Made by a program: the position numbers and the translations under genes
Assembly: GCF_019511445.1 (NCBI RefSeq)
Contig: NZ_JAEUAN010000030.1
Coordinates: 1 to 64,000, forward strand
Reading direction: 5' to 3'
Length of the DNA stretch: 64,000 nucleotides
Source of the DNA: Aliirhizobium wenxiniae
Lineage (GTDB): Bacteria > Pseudomonadota > Alphaproteobacteria > Rhizobiales > Rhizobiaceae
Shown here: one piece after another, positions 1 through 7,426 of the stretch
How the letters are laid out: each line of letters begins with the position of its first letter
Position numbering within the stretch: the first letter of the stretch is position 1
Notes under the pieces: generated by a model
Told to the model about the DNA's origin: nothing
Databases searched by the model: none
The model's input: only the letters and a program-made list of their open reading frames with translations

Positions 1-32
1 TCACGAAAATCGATCTAAATCCGTCGCGATAA

Positions 33-124
33 CTGTCCGCGACTTTCTGAAATCACTGTCCCGTACTTACTGAAATCGATGTCCGCGACTTACTGAAATG
101 CCTGTCCGCGACATACTGAAACCC
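33..124. repeat. Four tandem 23-bp direct repeats
   Basis: Four head-to-tail copies begin at 33, 56, 79 and 102, each 23 bp, with the core TGTCCGCGACTTACTGAAAT and a few substitutions per copy. Multiple short terminal repeats of about this size are known from ends of IS21-family elements, and iteron-like arrays can also bind replication or partition proteins. No transposase gene is visible to the right, so this may be the edge or relic of an element lying beyond the left end of the window. Confidence 0.8.
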
Positions 125-851
125 GCAAGAAGCGCACCTAATCGAGGAGGAGCAATCAGCCCGCTGAATAAAGTCAGGTCGCCAATTATCGCCTTCCAGC
201 ATGCTCCCGGTCCTCAGATACCCGAGCAGAAGGCACCACGCTGGACGGCGATTTTTAGACGACAGGAGTGAGGTGTATGGTTTCGGGCGTGGATCATCTC
301 CACCTAGCGTCTTGCGGCTGAAAACTCAGCGCCAAGGTCACCATCACGGGCAGCGACCTCGGCACCTTATTGCAAGAAGTCATGCAGTAAGGGTGACGGT
401 GCGATTACCACGCACTCAAGGGAAGAACCGAACCGCCTTCGATTACCCCACCCTTTGGGAGAAGGAAGAAAGGGAGAGGTTGTGGCGACAGAAGAAATGC
501 CACCTAAAATTACCGCCCACTTAAGGGAAGACCAAGGGAGCCTCGATCCAATTACCCCTCACTTAAGGAGAAGCCCGAGGGGGAGACCATCATTTGGAAT
601 GAACTGGAACAGAGGATGACTGATGAAATCAGGATGATCTCTGTCTCGATATTCATTGGATGATGATCGTGATGAAACCCTAATCCACCTATTGTCTCCC
701 TTAATGTCCACCTAGAGGTTTCCTTCACAGCGAACCCTCGACCACCTCCAACCCCGCACAGTCCCCATCATGGACGCTCGACTTCCGAGAGTGCCGTTTG
801 CATTTCACCGCCCCGGAACCATCACCACCATAGAACCCTGAGACAATCATC
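125..851. other. Gene-poor stretch with degenerate repeats
   Basis: I support no gene here. Reading frames are short and have atypical composition, with many Arg/His codons and no plausible domain. Between about 402 and 575 the pattern ATTACC-n-C-n-CACTTAAGG recurs four times in degenerate form (near 404, 442, 509 and 551), which suggests decayed repetitive or mobile DNA. Confidence 0.5.
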
Positions 852-1211
852 ATGCACAACGCAACTTCCCTTCGTCGGGAGGATGGCGAAGCCATGCCTT
901 CAGCCGCCTCGAACCTGCAAATTATCATCCGGCCTGCCAGCCTCGATAAGCTGGGGCAGAACTACTCGGTCTCCTTCGAAGGTGAGATCATCATCGACAA
1001 GACCCGCAATCCCTCCGCCGATGCCTGCCGCCGTCTGGTCGCTGTCGGCCATTCCGGTGGGCTTGAGGTCTGGAGCATAAGTGAGCCGTTCCCCCGCCTC
1101 ATCATCCGCAACATCGAGACGGCAGCAGGCCTGACGATCGCCGAGAACACGGCACACGGCCCGAGGGTCGCAGCCTACCAGCCCTTCAACGCCTCGGCTC
1201 TTGCCGTCTGA
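852..1211 (+). CDS. Hypothetical protein, 119 aa
   Basis: The frame has GC-rich third positions like the backbone genes, and the protein has an even amino-acid composition with alternating hydrophobic segments (for example LQIIIRPA and LIIRNIE). I do not recognise the family. There is no signal peptide or membrane segment. A second start at 894 is preceded by GGAGG at 878-882 and could be the true start, giving 105 aa. It lies upstream of a small ORF and a MarR-like gene on the same strand, in a mobile-looking segment. Confidence 0.55.
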   Translation: MHNATSLRREDGEAMPSAASNLQIIIRPASLDKLGQNYSVSFEGEIIIDKTRNPSADACRRLVAVGHSGGLEVWSISEPFPRLIIRNIETAAGLTIAENTAHGPRVAAYQPFNASALAV

Positions 1212-1244
1212 CGCGACCATCACCGCTAAACCGAGAGAAGACAC

Positions 1245-1403
1245 ATGACCCTTCCGCCTATTCGGACCATGACCATCGACAGCCATGACAACGATGTCGC
1301 CATCAGTCGTTTCCTCGCTATCCGTTCCAGTCATATTGCCAAAGCCGGAGAGCTTCGGAAGAGGACTTTCATGGAGCAGGTAGTCTGGACGTCAGTTGCG
1401 TAG
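1245..1403 (+). CDS. Possible small protein, 52 aa
   Basis: An ATG at 1245 follows a purine-rich GAGAGAAG (1233-1240) at a suitable distance for a ribosome-binding site. The frame stays open for 52 codons, starting MTLPPIRTMTIDSHDN. It starts 33 bases after the 119-aa gene on the same strand, so the two could be co-transcribed. No family is recognised. Support rests only on the ribosome-binding site, position and composition. Confidence 0.35.
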   Translation: MTLPPIRTMTIDSHDNDVAISRFLAIRSSHIAKAGELRKRTFMEQVVWTSVA

Positions 1404-1635
1404 GTGTCGTCTAGGCCTATACGGAAGACTACAACAACTTGAAGAATGACTGACCGAGGTGACGGCATAGCCTCGGAGAACACTCGGAATATTTTGCCGG
1501 AAAAATCCGAGACCCCAATTAGATATAAGGCTTTCCCGGCTTCCCCCGGGTAGGCCCTCCCATCGCATTTATTCACGATTTCAATGTCTTGACTGCGAAA
1601 TATCCCTCTGCAATCCCACAGGAAAGCCGAAGGAG

Positions 1636-2025
1636 ATGAGCCGCGATGGCCAGATGATCGATACGACACCCTCATACAAGAAGGCCCTGCATGACGCATT
1701 CCGGCTCCTCGAAGCGTTCCGCGAGCTGCGCCCCGACATGCCCATGCAGACTGCCTCGGTCTTCTTCCTCGTGGCTATGAAGCCAGGGATTGGGCAGCGT
1801 GAGTTGCTCGACCTGATGGACCTCAGCCAAGCAGCCATCTCCCGCAACACCTACGCCCTGATGGCGATTGACCGACACGGCAAGCCGGGGCTGAACCTCA
1901 TCGTCCAGCATCGCAATCCCGCCGATGGTCGCAACACCATGCTCTACCTTACGCCCGAGGGGAACGCGTTTCTCGCTCGCCTGATGGCGATTGGCCGTCC
2001 TCAGAGATCGACCGACCAGACCTGA
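1636..2025 (+). CDS. MarR-like winged-helix protein
   Basis: The 129-aa protein has the order helix bundle, helix-turn-helix (around residues 53-75, ELLDLMDLSQAAISRNTYAL), then a beta wing and a helix ending LYLTPEGNAFLARL. This is the usual arrangement of MarR-type winged-helix DNA-binding domains. It probably binds DNA as a dimer; the target is unknown. The start is uncertain because AGGAG (1631-1635) directly abuts the ATG. Its last 25 bases overlap the convergent gene on the minus strand. In this setting it may regulate genes of the accessory segment, which is inference. Confidence 0.7.
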   Translation: MSRDGQMIDTTPSYKKALHDAFRLLEAFRELRPDMPMQTASVFFLVAMKPGIGQRELLDLMDLSQAAISRNTYALMAIDRHGKPGLNLIVQHRNPADGRNTMLYLTPEGNAFLARLMAIGRPQRSTDQT

Positions 2026-2555
2026 ATGCCATCTCGCTCGAACCGCTCCAGCCGCTGGGTACCAGGGAAGGCGGGCGACATGAAGAAAACATAGCGGTGC
2101 TGCTCTCGGCTGCCCGCAAGCTTGTCGAGGTCTTTGGCCAGCTTCCTGTTGTTCTGTGGTCGTACCGCCGCGAAGGTCTCGGCACCGACCAAGCCCGGGA
2201 CCTCGCTCATAACGTCAAGTGGTTGCGATGCGTGGGCACCGGGAGCGAGATGAAACGCACCGGCATCAGGATGGAGGTCAAACAGTGTCTTTGCCGCCAG
2301 AAGGGCAGCCGCATACGTCCACGTCTGGTTGACCTGCTCTATGACATTTAAGGGGCTGTGGGTGACCGGATGGAAGCCGACCAGATCGAATTTCATGTGC
2401 CGGATGAGATCGAGAGGCCGACCATCAAAGGCTGAGACCCATGCGGCAACACGGGAGGCCGACTGCTCCAGCTTCACGAGCCGTTCGTCAGCCTCTTGCG
2501 CCGATCGCACGATGATATGTTCACTGACTTCCTCGGTAATCATCCCGCAATCCAT
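2001..2555 (-). CDS. Hypothetical protein, possible nuclease fold
   Basis: The 184-aa protein is well formed and not a shadow frame. An N-terminal amphipathic region (EADERLVKLEQSASRVAAW) precedes a domain with the run DVMSEVPGLVGAETFAAV, a basic segment RPQNNRKLAKDLDKLA, a strand RYVFFMSPAF and a C-terminal strand IQVWSVDL. The spacing of acidic residue, strand, AET and helix is reminiscent of restriction-endonuclease-like folds, but no canonical D-(D/E)XK signature is present, so this is only an inference. The start has a GAGGA just upstream on the minus strand. It converges on the MarR-like gene and diverges from the resolvase. Confidence 0.65.
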   Translation of the reverse strand: MDCGMITEEVSEHIIVRSAQEADERLVKLEQSASRVAAWVSAFDGRPLDLIRHMKFDLVGFHPVTHSPLNVIEQVNQTWTYAAALLAAKTLFDLHPDAGAFHLAPGAHASQPLDVMSEVPGLVGAETFAAVRPQNNRKLAKDLDKLAGSREQHRYVFFMSPAFPGTQRLERFERDGIQVWSVDL

Positions 2556-2687
2556 CGTCCTCAGTCCGCAAGCATTACCATCAGGCCGAGATATATGTCA
2601 GTGCCAATAGGCCTCGCCAATGTGGCTTCTCAGAAAAAGGTCTAAAAGCGTCCCACACAAGTGGTGCTTGACTTTTGGAACGAGCAG

Positions 2688-2715
2688 TGTCAGAAGCCCT
2701 TAAACTTATCTGACA
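2688..2715. promoter_or_regulatory. Candidate resolvase binding site (res subsite)
   Basis: A 28-bp imperfect palindrome starts TGTCAGA and ends TCTGACA, with an AT-rich centre (CCCTTAAACTTA). Subsites of Tn3/gamma-delta res sites are 28 bp, bounded by TGTC and GACA, with an AT-rich core. It ends 17 bp before the resolvase start, where resolvases of this class normally bind and repress themselves. Further subsites are not obvious to me. Confidence 0.6.
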
Positions 2716-2732
2716 CTATCGGAGCCGTTCAA

Positions 2733-3293
2733 ATGCCCACCACCATTATTGGTTATGCCCGTACTTCGACCCTCGACCAGACCTATGGCCTCGAAGCTCA
2801 GCTCAAGGAGTTGGAAGCGGCAGGTTGCAAGAAGGTGTTCAAGGAGCAGCTCTCCTCGGTCGATAAGGAACGCCCCGAGCTGACCCGTGCGCTGGACTAT
2901 GCCCGAGAAGGGGATGTGTTCATCGTGACCAAGCTGGATCGTCTGGCCCGCTCTATGGCCGACCTTGTGAGGATCAAGGACACGCTGGAGACCAAGAGGG
3001 TCACGCTCAAAATCCTCAACCTCAACATCGATACCTCGACCCCCACCGGCAAGCTGATGCTGAGCCTGCTGGGTTCCATCGCCGAGTTCGAGCGTGACAT
3101 CATGCTGGAGCGGCAGCGGGAGGGCATTGCTAGGGCGAAAGCTGACGGCAAGTACAAGGGCCGCGCTCCGACCGCTCAGCGGAAAGCCGACGATGTGAGG
3201 CGGCTGAAGGCCGAGGGGAAGACCGCTGAGCAAATAGTTGTGGAATTAGGCATCAGCCGTTCGAGCGTATTCAGGGCGCTTCGTGCGGAATAA
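2733..3293 (+). CDS. Serine recombinase (resolvase/invertase)
   Basis: The 186-aa protein has the small serine recombinase layout. The catalytic serine is Ser12 in GYARTSTLDQ. Conserved arginines lie in KLDRLARS, followed by the long E-helix segment FERDIMLERQREGI and a C-terminal helix-turn-helix (EQIVVELGISRSSVFRAL). Such enzymes resolve cointegrates or invert DNA through a covalent Ser-DNA intermediate. I chose the start at 2733 because GGAG lies about 9 bp upstream and MPTTIIGYARTS matches the usual N-terminus; an upstream in-frame start at 2661 would read through the res-like site. No partner transposase is visible. Confidence 0.93.
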   Translation: MPTTIIGYARTSTLDQTYGLEAQLKELEAAGCKKVFKEQLSSVDKERPELTRALDYAREGDVFIVTKLDRLARSMADLVRIKDTLETKRVTLKILNLNIDTSTPTGKLMLSLLGSIAEFERDIMLERQREGIARAKADGKYKGRAPTAQRKADDVRRLKAEGKTAEQIVVELGISRSSVFRALRAE

Positions 3294-3330
3294 TCACCGG
3301 CCCGTTTGTCATGGGGTGATTATGTGTTTT
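3291..3330 (+). terminator. Terminator of resolvase gene
   Basis: TAATCACC (3291-3298, overlapping the stop codon) pairs with GGTGATTA (3315-3322), followed by TGTGTTTT. It looks like a moderate intrinsic terminator. Confidence 0.5.
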
Positions 3331-3428
3331 CGTGGCATCTCGGCCGCGTGGCTGCAAATCGATCACTCTGGTCGGCACCTTCATTGGTTTGTATGATGCT
3401 TCTCATGTGTTGATGCGAGGGGGATGGA

Positions 3429-4436
3429 GTGGGGCCAGATTTCACGAAGGCGACAGTGGACGTGCTTGCGCGGCGAGCGCGTTTTCAATGTTCAAACCCT
3501 GACTGTGGGGTTCATACGGTCGGACCGAATTCGGCAGAGGACAAGGCGACTACACTAGGCGAGGCTGCCCACATTTGTGGAGCCAAGCCCACGTCCGCAC
3601 GGTTCGACGAAACCATGTCTGATGCTACAAGGGCTTCTATAACAAATGGCATCTGGTTATGCCCCACCTGCCATGGCCTCGTGGACCGAGATGGCTTGCG
3701 GTTTCCTTCGGAGCTTCTCTTTGCTTGGCGTAAGGCGCACGAGGAGCGCGTTTCAATGGAGTTGGGTACGAGGGGGGAGCGTATTCGTTACGAGGTGGAA
3801 AAGGCATCAATCCATTTCCTCGACGGATACCCCCAAATCGTCCAAAGAATTGCTACCGACAAGCCGATCGGATGGGAGTGGCGGCTGGCTGCTGAATTGC
3901 TCAGATACCTCAGCGCACCTCACGTCAAGCGCTTCCACAACCTTCTGGCTGGTCATTATTATCGGCCATATCCCCGCATAACGAGCGAGGATTTTGCTGG
4001 TTGGCTGGCCGGTAGGGCACATATCATGGCCAACCTTATCAGTCCGCTTGCTCCCCTTTATGATCGACTGATTGCGGCCTTCGGTCCACCGGGGCAAAGC
4101 GGAGACATGGAGGAGATACACGATGTCTGTGTGTTGCTCAGCGAGGTGATGAGCGAGATCGTAAATCACGAGGAAACTCTACGCTTCACACAGGTTCCTG
4201 AGGAAGGGGAAGAACTGCGGCAAATTTTGATCGATGCGCTTGGTAACAACCTTCTGGGGCTGACAGGGGCTGCCGCTGCCCTTGATGAGGTGGTGTCCTT
4301 GATAGGAACCGACCATGGAGGGACCATGGAGGAACCTAGAATAGTTACGTGGATTGCGAAGTTCGAACTGCCCGAAGATTTCACGGCGAGCTACGAAGCA
4401 GCATTTCGCCGCTATGAACGCGCTATCGGACTTTGA
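3429..4436 (+). CDS. HNH nuclease with unknown C-terminal domain
   Basis: The 335-aa protein starts at a GTG preceded by GAGGGGGA. Residues 15-105 form an HNH domain: zinc-binding Cys21, Cys26, Cys78 and Cys81, the GEAAHIC motif with the likely catalytic His48, and the ITNGIWLCPTCHGLVD block. This subfamily, with AAHI and NGIWLC motifs, is shared with the HNH effector domain of the CBASS nuclease Cap5 and related defence proteins. Residues 120-335 are mostly predicted helical, contain no SAVED or other domain I recognise, and probably sense or dimerise. No cyclase, methylase or partner gene is adjacent. A role in anti-phage or anti-plasmid defence is inference from the domain and the mobile setting. 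Confidence 0.8.
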   Translation: MGPDFTKATVDVLARRARFQCSNPDCGVHTVGPNSAEDKATTLGEAAHICGAKPTSARFDETMSDATRASITNGIWLCPTCHGLVDRDGLRFPSELLFAWRKAHEERVSMELGTRGERIRYEVEKASIHFLDGYPQIVQRIATDKPIGWEWRLAAELLRYLSAPHVKRFHNLLAGHYYRPYPRITSEDFAGWLAGRAHIMANLISPLAPLYDRLIAAFGPPGQSGDMEEIHDVCVLLSEVMSEIVNHEETLRFTQVPEEGEELRQILIDALGNNLLGLTGAAAALDEVVSLIGTDHGGTMEEPRIVTWIAKFELPEDFTASYEAAFRRYERAIGL

Positions 4437-4710
4437 AGGCCTGTCGTCGCGCTTTCAACTGTTTGCGGCGGCATCTAGTGGGGGCTTTTCCACGGTTCCA
4501 ACGTCACCTGCATCTTCGGCTGAACTCGCTGCCTTGCCAGCCGCTACAAAGATCGCTACAAAGCAGCCGACACGCGATGAAAATAACGCTGTAAAATCAA
4601 TGATTATGGTGCGGGTAATCGGTTCCCCGCCGTCCGCACCAGACACTCTACTCATTGAGATGAAATAACGCGGATTTGCGGTTTCGTGCCCGTGACTGCA
4701 CCCTAGACAG
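4437..4710. other. Intergenic end of accessory segment, att-like repeats
   Basis: No gene is supported. CGCTACAAAG occurs twice with a 12-bp period (4542-4551 and 4554-4563), like arm-type integrase sites. At 4607-4641, TGGTGCGG pairs with CCGCACCA around an inner GCGGG/CCCGC pair, and the right end ...CCGTCCGCACCA looks like a tRNA 3' end. Backbone genes begin just to the right. A worn attachment site is possible but unproven. Confidence 0.3.
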
Positions 4711-4740
4711 GAAAAAGGGAGCAGCAAACGCTGCTCCCTA
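4711..4740 (-). terminator. wrbA terminator
   Basis: AGGGAGCAGC (4716-4725) pairs perfectly with GCTGCTCCCT (4730-4739) around a 4-base loop. On the minus strand the hairpin is followed by a T tract. It lies 28 bases after the wrbA stop codon. Confidence 0.85.
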
Positions 4741-4767
4741 TATTTCGGCCTTGAAGGCTAATCGAGA

Positions 4768-5367
4768 TCAGGCAGAAAGCTTGGCCGCGATCTTTGCAAC
4801 ATGCGCGCCCTGGAATTTTGCGGCTTCCAGTTCGACTTCGGAAGGCTGGCGCGAGCCGTCGCCGTCGGTGATGGTGGAGGCGCCATAGGGCGAGCCGCCC
4901 TTGACGGCTTCAACACCCATCTGGCCCTGGAACGCATAGGGAAGACCGACAACCGCCATGCCGTGGTGAAGCAGGGTTGGAATGAAGCCGAGGATCGTTG
5001 ATTCCTGGCCGCCATGCTGGGTGGCCGACGACGTGAAGACCGAGCCGACCTTGCCGACCAGCTTGCCGCTTGCCCACAGGCCGCCCGTCTGATCCCAGAA
5101 ATTGCGCATTTGCGAGGTGACGGTGCCGAAACGCGTGCCTGAACCTACGATGATCGCATCATACTGGTCGAGTTCGGCGGGGGTCGCGATCGGTGCGTCC
5201 TGATCGAGCTTGAAGTGTGAGGATTTGGCAACCTCTTCCGGAACCAGTTCCGGGACGCGCTTGACGGTGACATCGGCACCGGCAGACTTTGCGCCTTCGG
5301 CGACAGCGTAGGCCATCTTTTCGATATGGCCATAGGAAGAATAATAGAGAACCAGAACCTTCGTCAT
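4768..5367 (-). CDS. wrbA: NAD(P)H:quinone oxidoreductase, WrbA type
   Basis: The 199-aa flavodoxin-like protein reduces quinones by two electrons using FMN and NAD(P)H, limiting redox cycling in the cytoplasm. The N-terminal strand and FMN phosphate loop are VLYYSSYGHIEKMA (residues 6-19). The FMN-binding segments GSGTRFGTV and SSATQHGGQE and the C-terminal GASTITDGDGSR are typical of WrbA, and the length is normal. I chose the start at 5367 because GAGGA lies upstream and MTKVLVLYYSS is the usual N-terminus; the frame is open further upstream. It is followed by a clear terminator and transcribed alone. Confidence 0.95.
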   Translation of the reverse strand: MTKVLVLYYSSYGHIEKMAYAVAEGAKSAGADVTVKRVPELVPEEVAKSSHFKLDQDAPIATPAELDQYDAIIVGSGTRFGTVTSQMRNFWDQTGGLWASGKLVGKVGSVFTSSATQHGGQESTILGFIPTLLHHGMAVVGLPYAFQGQMGVEAVKGGSPYGASTITDGDGSRQPSEVELEAAKFQGAHVAKIAAKLSA

Positions 5368-5661
5368 TTTCTTCGTTTCCTCTAAGGGTGTGGACGCTGT
5401 TGCAGAGCTTACAGAAGGTGCGCCACTCAACAACTTTTTCAAGAACTCGATGATCATCGATCTGACCTGTAACAAGCGTGTGGCTGAAAACTAACGGACA
5501 GTCGCACGCGCTGCCAGACAGCAGCACCACGACGCAGTGTTCACTGTTTTTGAACGATCGCGAAACACCGTATTCAATTTGCGCGTTGTCAAGAAATATC
5601 ATGGGATTGCATTCCGCGGTGGGCGGATTAACGTCCAACCATTACAGAAAGCGAGCCCACC
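5368..5661. promoter_or_regulatory. Divergent promoter region wrbA / cinA-type gene
   Basis: This region separates two divergent genes. CAGTGTTCACTG, with 5-bp arms, lies at about 5535-5546, with GTTC and GAAC half-sites around it, and could be an operator. I cannot assign a regulator or exact promoters. Confidence 0.3.
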
Positions 5662-6447
5662 ATGTCCGACATTCCCGCCTCCTCCACCATTGTTACCGCC
5701 GCCATGCTCGCTATCGGCGATGAACTGCTTTCGGGGCGCACCAAGGACAAGAATATCGGGCATCTGGCCGATATGCTGACGCTTTCGGCGATCGACCTCA
5801 AGGAAGTTCGTATCGTTGCGGATGAGGAAGATGCGATTGTCGAGGCGCTCAATGCCTTGAGGGCGCGTCATGACTACATCTTCACCTCAGGCGGGATCGG
5901 CCCGACCCATGACGATATTACTGCCGATGCCGTGTCCAAGGCTTTCGGTGTCGACTGCATTTATGACCCGGATGCGATGACGCTGCTTGGCGAGATGTAC
6001 AAGCGGCGCGAGATGGAATTCACCCCTGCCCGGCAGCGCATGGCGCGGATGCCGGAAGGGGCGAAACATATCGCCAACCCGGTTTCCACAGCTCCCGGCT
6101 TCATCATCGGCAATGTCTATGTGATGGCCGGCGTGCCGCAGGTTTTCCAGGCAATGGTGGACAATGTTCTGCCGACCTTGCGCAGCGGAGCCAGGATGCT
6201 GTCGCGTGCCGTCTCCTGCCCCTATGGCGAAGGAGATATCGGGACGCTGCTTGCCGATATCCAGAAGGCGCATCCCGAAACCAGCATCGGCTCCTATCCA
6301 CGGTTCGACGGAAAGAAATTCTCGACGGAAATCGTCGTGCGCGCACGGGATGAACAGGCGATGGACGCGGCGGCCGAGGCCGTTTCGGAGATGATAGAGA
6401 CCCTCGATCGCAAGGGGATTTCGGCCAATCCGACTGCCGATGCATGA
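5662..6447 (+). CDS. CinA-type molybdopterin-binding domain protein
   Basis: The 261-aa protein belongs to the competence/damage-inducible CinA N-terminal family, which has the MoaB/MogA-like fold. Visible motifs are the N-terminal GDELLSGRTKDKN (residues 19-31) and the SGGIGPTHDDIT loop (76-87). The C-terminal nicotinamide-nucleotide amidase domain of full CinA is absent, so it is the single-domain form common in alphaproteobacteria. CinA N-domains in some bacteria hydrolyse ADP-ribose-type nucleotides; the role here is not established. It lies 90 bp upstream of a universal stress gene on the same strand. Confidence 0.88.
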   Translation: MSDIPASSTIVTAAMLAIGDELLSGRTKDKNIGHLADMLTLSAIDLKEVRIVADEEDAIVEALNALRARHDYIFTSGGIGPTHDDITADAVSKAFGVDCIYDPDAMTLLGEMYKRREMEFTPARQRMARMPEGAKHIANPVSTAPGFIIGNVYVMAGVPQVFQAMVDNVLPTLRSGARMLSRAVSCPYGEGDIGTLLADIQKAHPETSIGSYPRFDGKKFSTEIVVRARDEQAMDAAAEAVSEMIETLDRKGISANPTADA

Positions 6448-6537
6448 CACTTTGGCAGCGGCCGTTGACCCGTTCCGCGGCAGCACCACCTTATTAAATG
6501 CAAGGCTCGACACGAAGCCGATGATGAGGAGATGTCC

Positions 6538-7377
6538 ATGTCCTACAAGACTGTTCTTGCCGTTCTCGACACGCAGCGGAATGCAGCCCAGATCACCGAT
6601 TTTGCGGTCGCAATCGCCGAGCAGTTTTCCGCGCATCTCGTTGGCGTGCATGCAGAGACGCTCACTGCCGTGCCCTTGATCGCTCCGATGGAAATCCCCG
6701 ATCCGACCGCAATCGAAATCCTGCAGGAAAGTGCACAGCGGGAAACCCAGGCGATAGAGCAGATCTTTCGCCAGAAGACGACGCGCGAGGGACTTTCATC
6801 TGAATGGCGCAGTTACATGCTGGCAGCCGGTTATGCGTCCAGTTCCGTCCAGGAAGTCGCTCGGACCGCAGACCTTATCGTTGCCAACCAGAGCAGCCCC
6901 TCCCAGGCAGATCATCGCGCCGATCTGGAAACATTTCTGTTCGAAAGCGGGCGGCCGATGCTGCTCGTCCCCTATACGCTGAAACAGCCAAAACCGATCG
7001 AGCGCGTGCTGATCGCCTGGAACGGTTCACGCGAGGCAGCGCGCGCCGTCTTCGATTCGCTGCCGCTTCTGAAGCAGGCCTTATCGGTCGAGGTTCTGGT
7101 CATCGATCCGCCTGAACGGGGCGACCGAGATCGGGAGCTTGCCGGGGCTGAGCTCGCCGCTACCCTTGCACGCCATGGCATAGACGTGACCTTGACGACG
7201 CAGGACAGCGGCGGCAATTCGCCGGCTGCGGCGATCGAAAACCGGCTTGCCGACAAAAGCATCGATCTTCTCGTGATGGGCGGCTACGGACATTCCCGCT
7301 GGTGGGAAATGTTCTTCGGAGGGGTTACGCGCAGCCTGCTCGATTCGATGACAGCGCTGACGCTTCTTTCACGCTGA
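6538..7377 (+). CDS. Universal stress protein, tandem UspA domains
   Basis: The 279-aa protein has two UspA alpha/beta domains. The first (residues 1-145) opens YKTVLAVLD. The second opens IERVLIAWNGSREAARAVF and ends with VMGGYGHSR...GGVTRSLL, the G-x2-G-x9-G(S/T) ATP-binding signature, so only the C-terminal domain looks able to bind ATP. I chose the start at 6538 rather than 6532 because AGGAG (6527-6531) directly abuts the earlier ATG and is 6 bases from the later one. It is probably a cytoplasmic stress-resistance factor and may be co-transcribed with the gene upstream. Confidence 0.92.
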   Translation: MSYKTVLAVLDTQRNAAQITDFAVAIAEQFSAHLVGVHAETLTAVPLIAPMEIPDPTAIEILQESAQRETQAIEQIFRQKTTREGLSSEWRSYMLAAGYASSSVQEVARTADLIVANQSSPSQADHRADLETFLFESGRPMLLVPYTLKQPKPIERVLIAWNGSREAARAVFDSLPLLKQALSVEVLVIDPPERGDRDRELAGAELAATLARHGIDVTLTTQDSGGNSPAAAIENRLADKSIDLLVMGGYGHSRWWEMFFGGVTRSLLDSMTALTLLSR

Positions 7378-7384
7378 ACAGTGA

Positions 7385-7408
7385 GCAGCGGCATCCGAAT
7401 GCCGCTGC
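7385..7408. terminator. Hairpin between convergent genes
   Basis: GCAGCGGCAT pairs perfectly with ATGCCGCTGC around CCGA. It sits between the convergent stress-protein and acetyltransferase genes but lacks a clear T tract on either strand. Confidence 0.4.
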
Positions 7409-7426
7409 CGCCAAAAAGCAAAACGA

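Noticed and set aside
201..524. 107-codon frame in the left gene-poor stretch
   Set aside because: Arg/His-rich with no domain, no ribosome-binding site and overlap with degenerate repeats; not supported as a gene.
725..928. Minus-strand 67-codon frame
   Set aside because: It overlaps the start of a better-supported plus-strand gene and has no ribosome-binding site.
4354..4668. 104-codon frame overlapping the end of the HNH gene
   Set aside because: Composition is Ser/Ala-rich and it runs through the repeat and att-like sequence; no translation signal.
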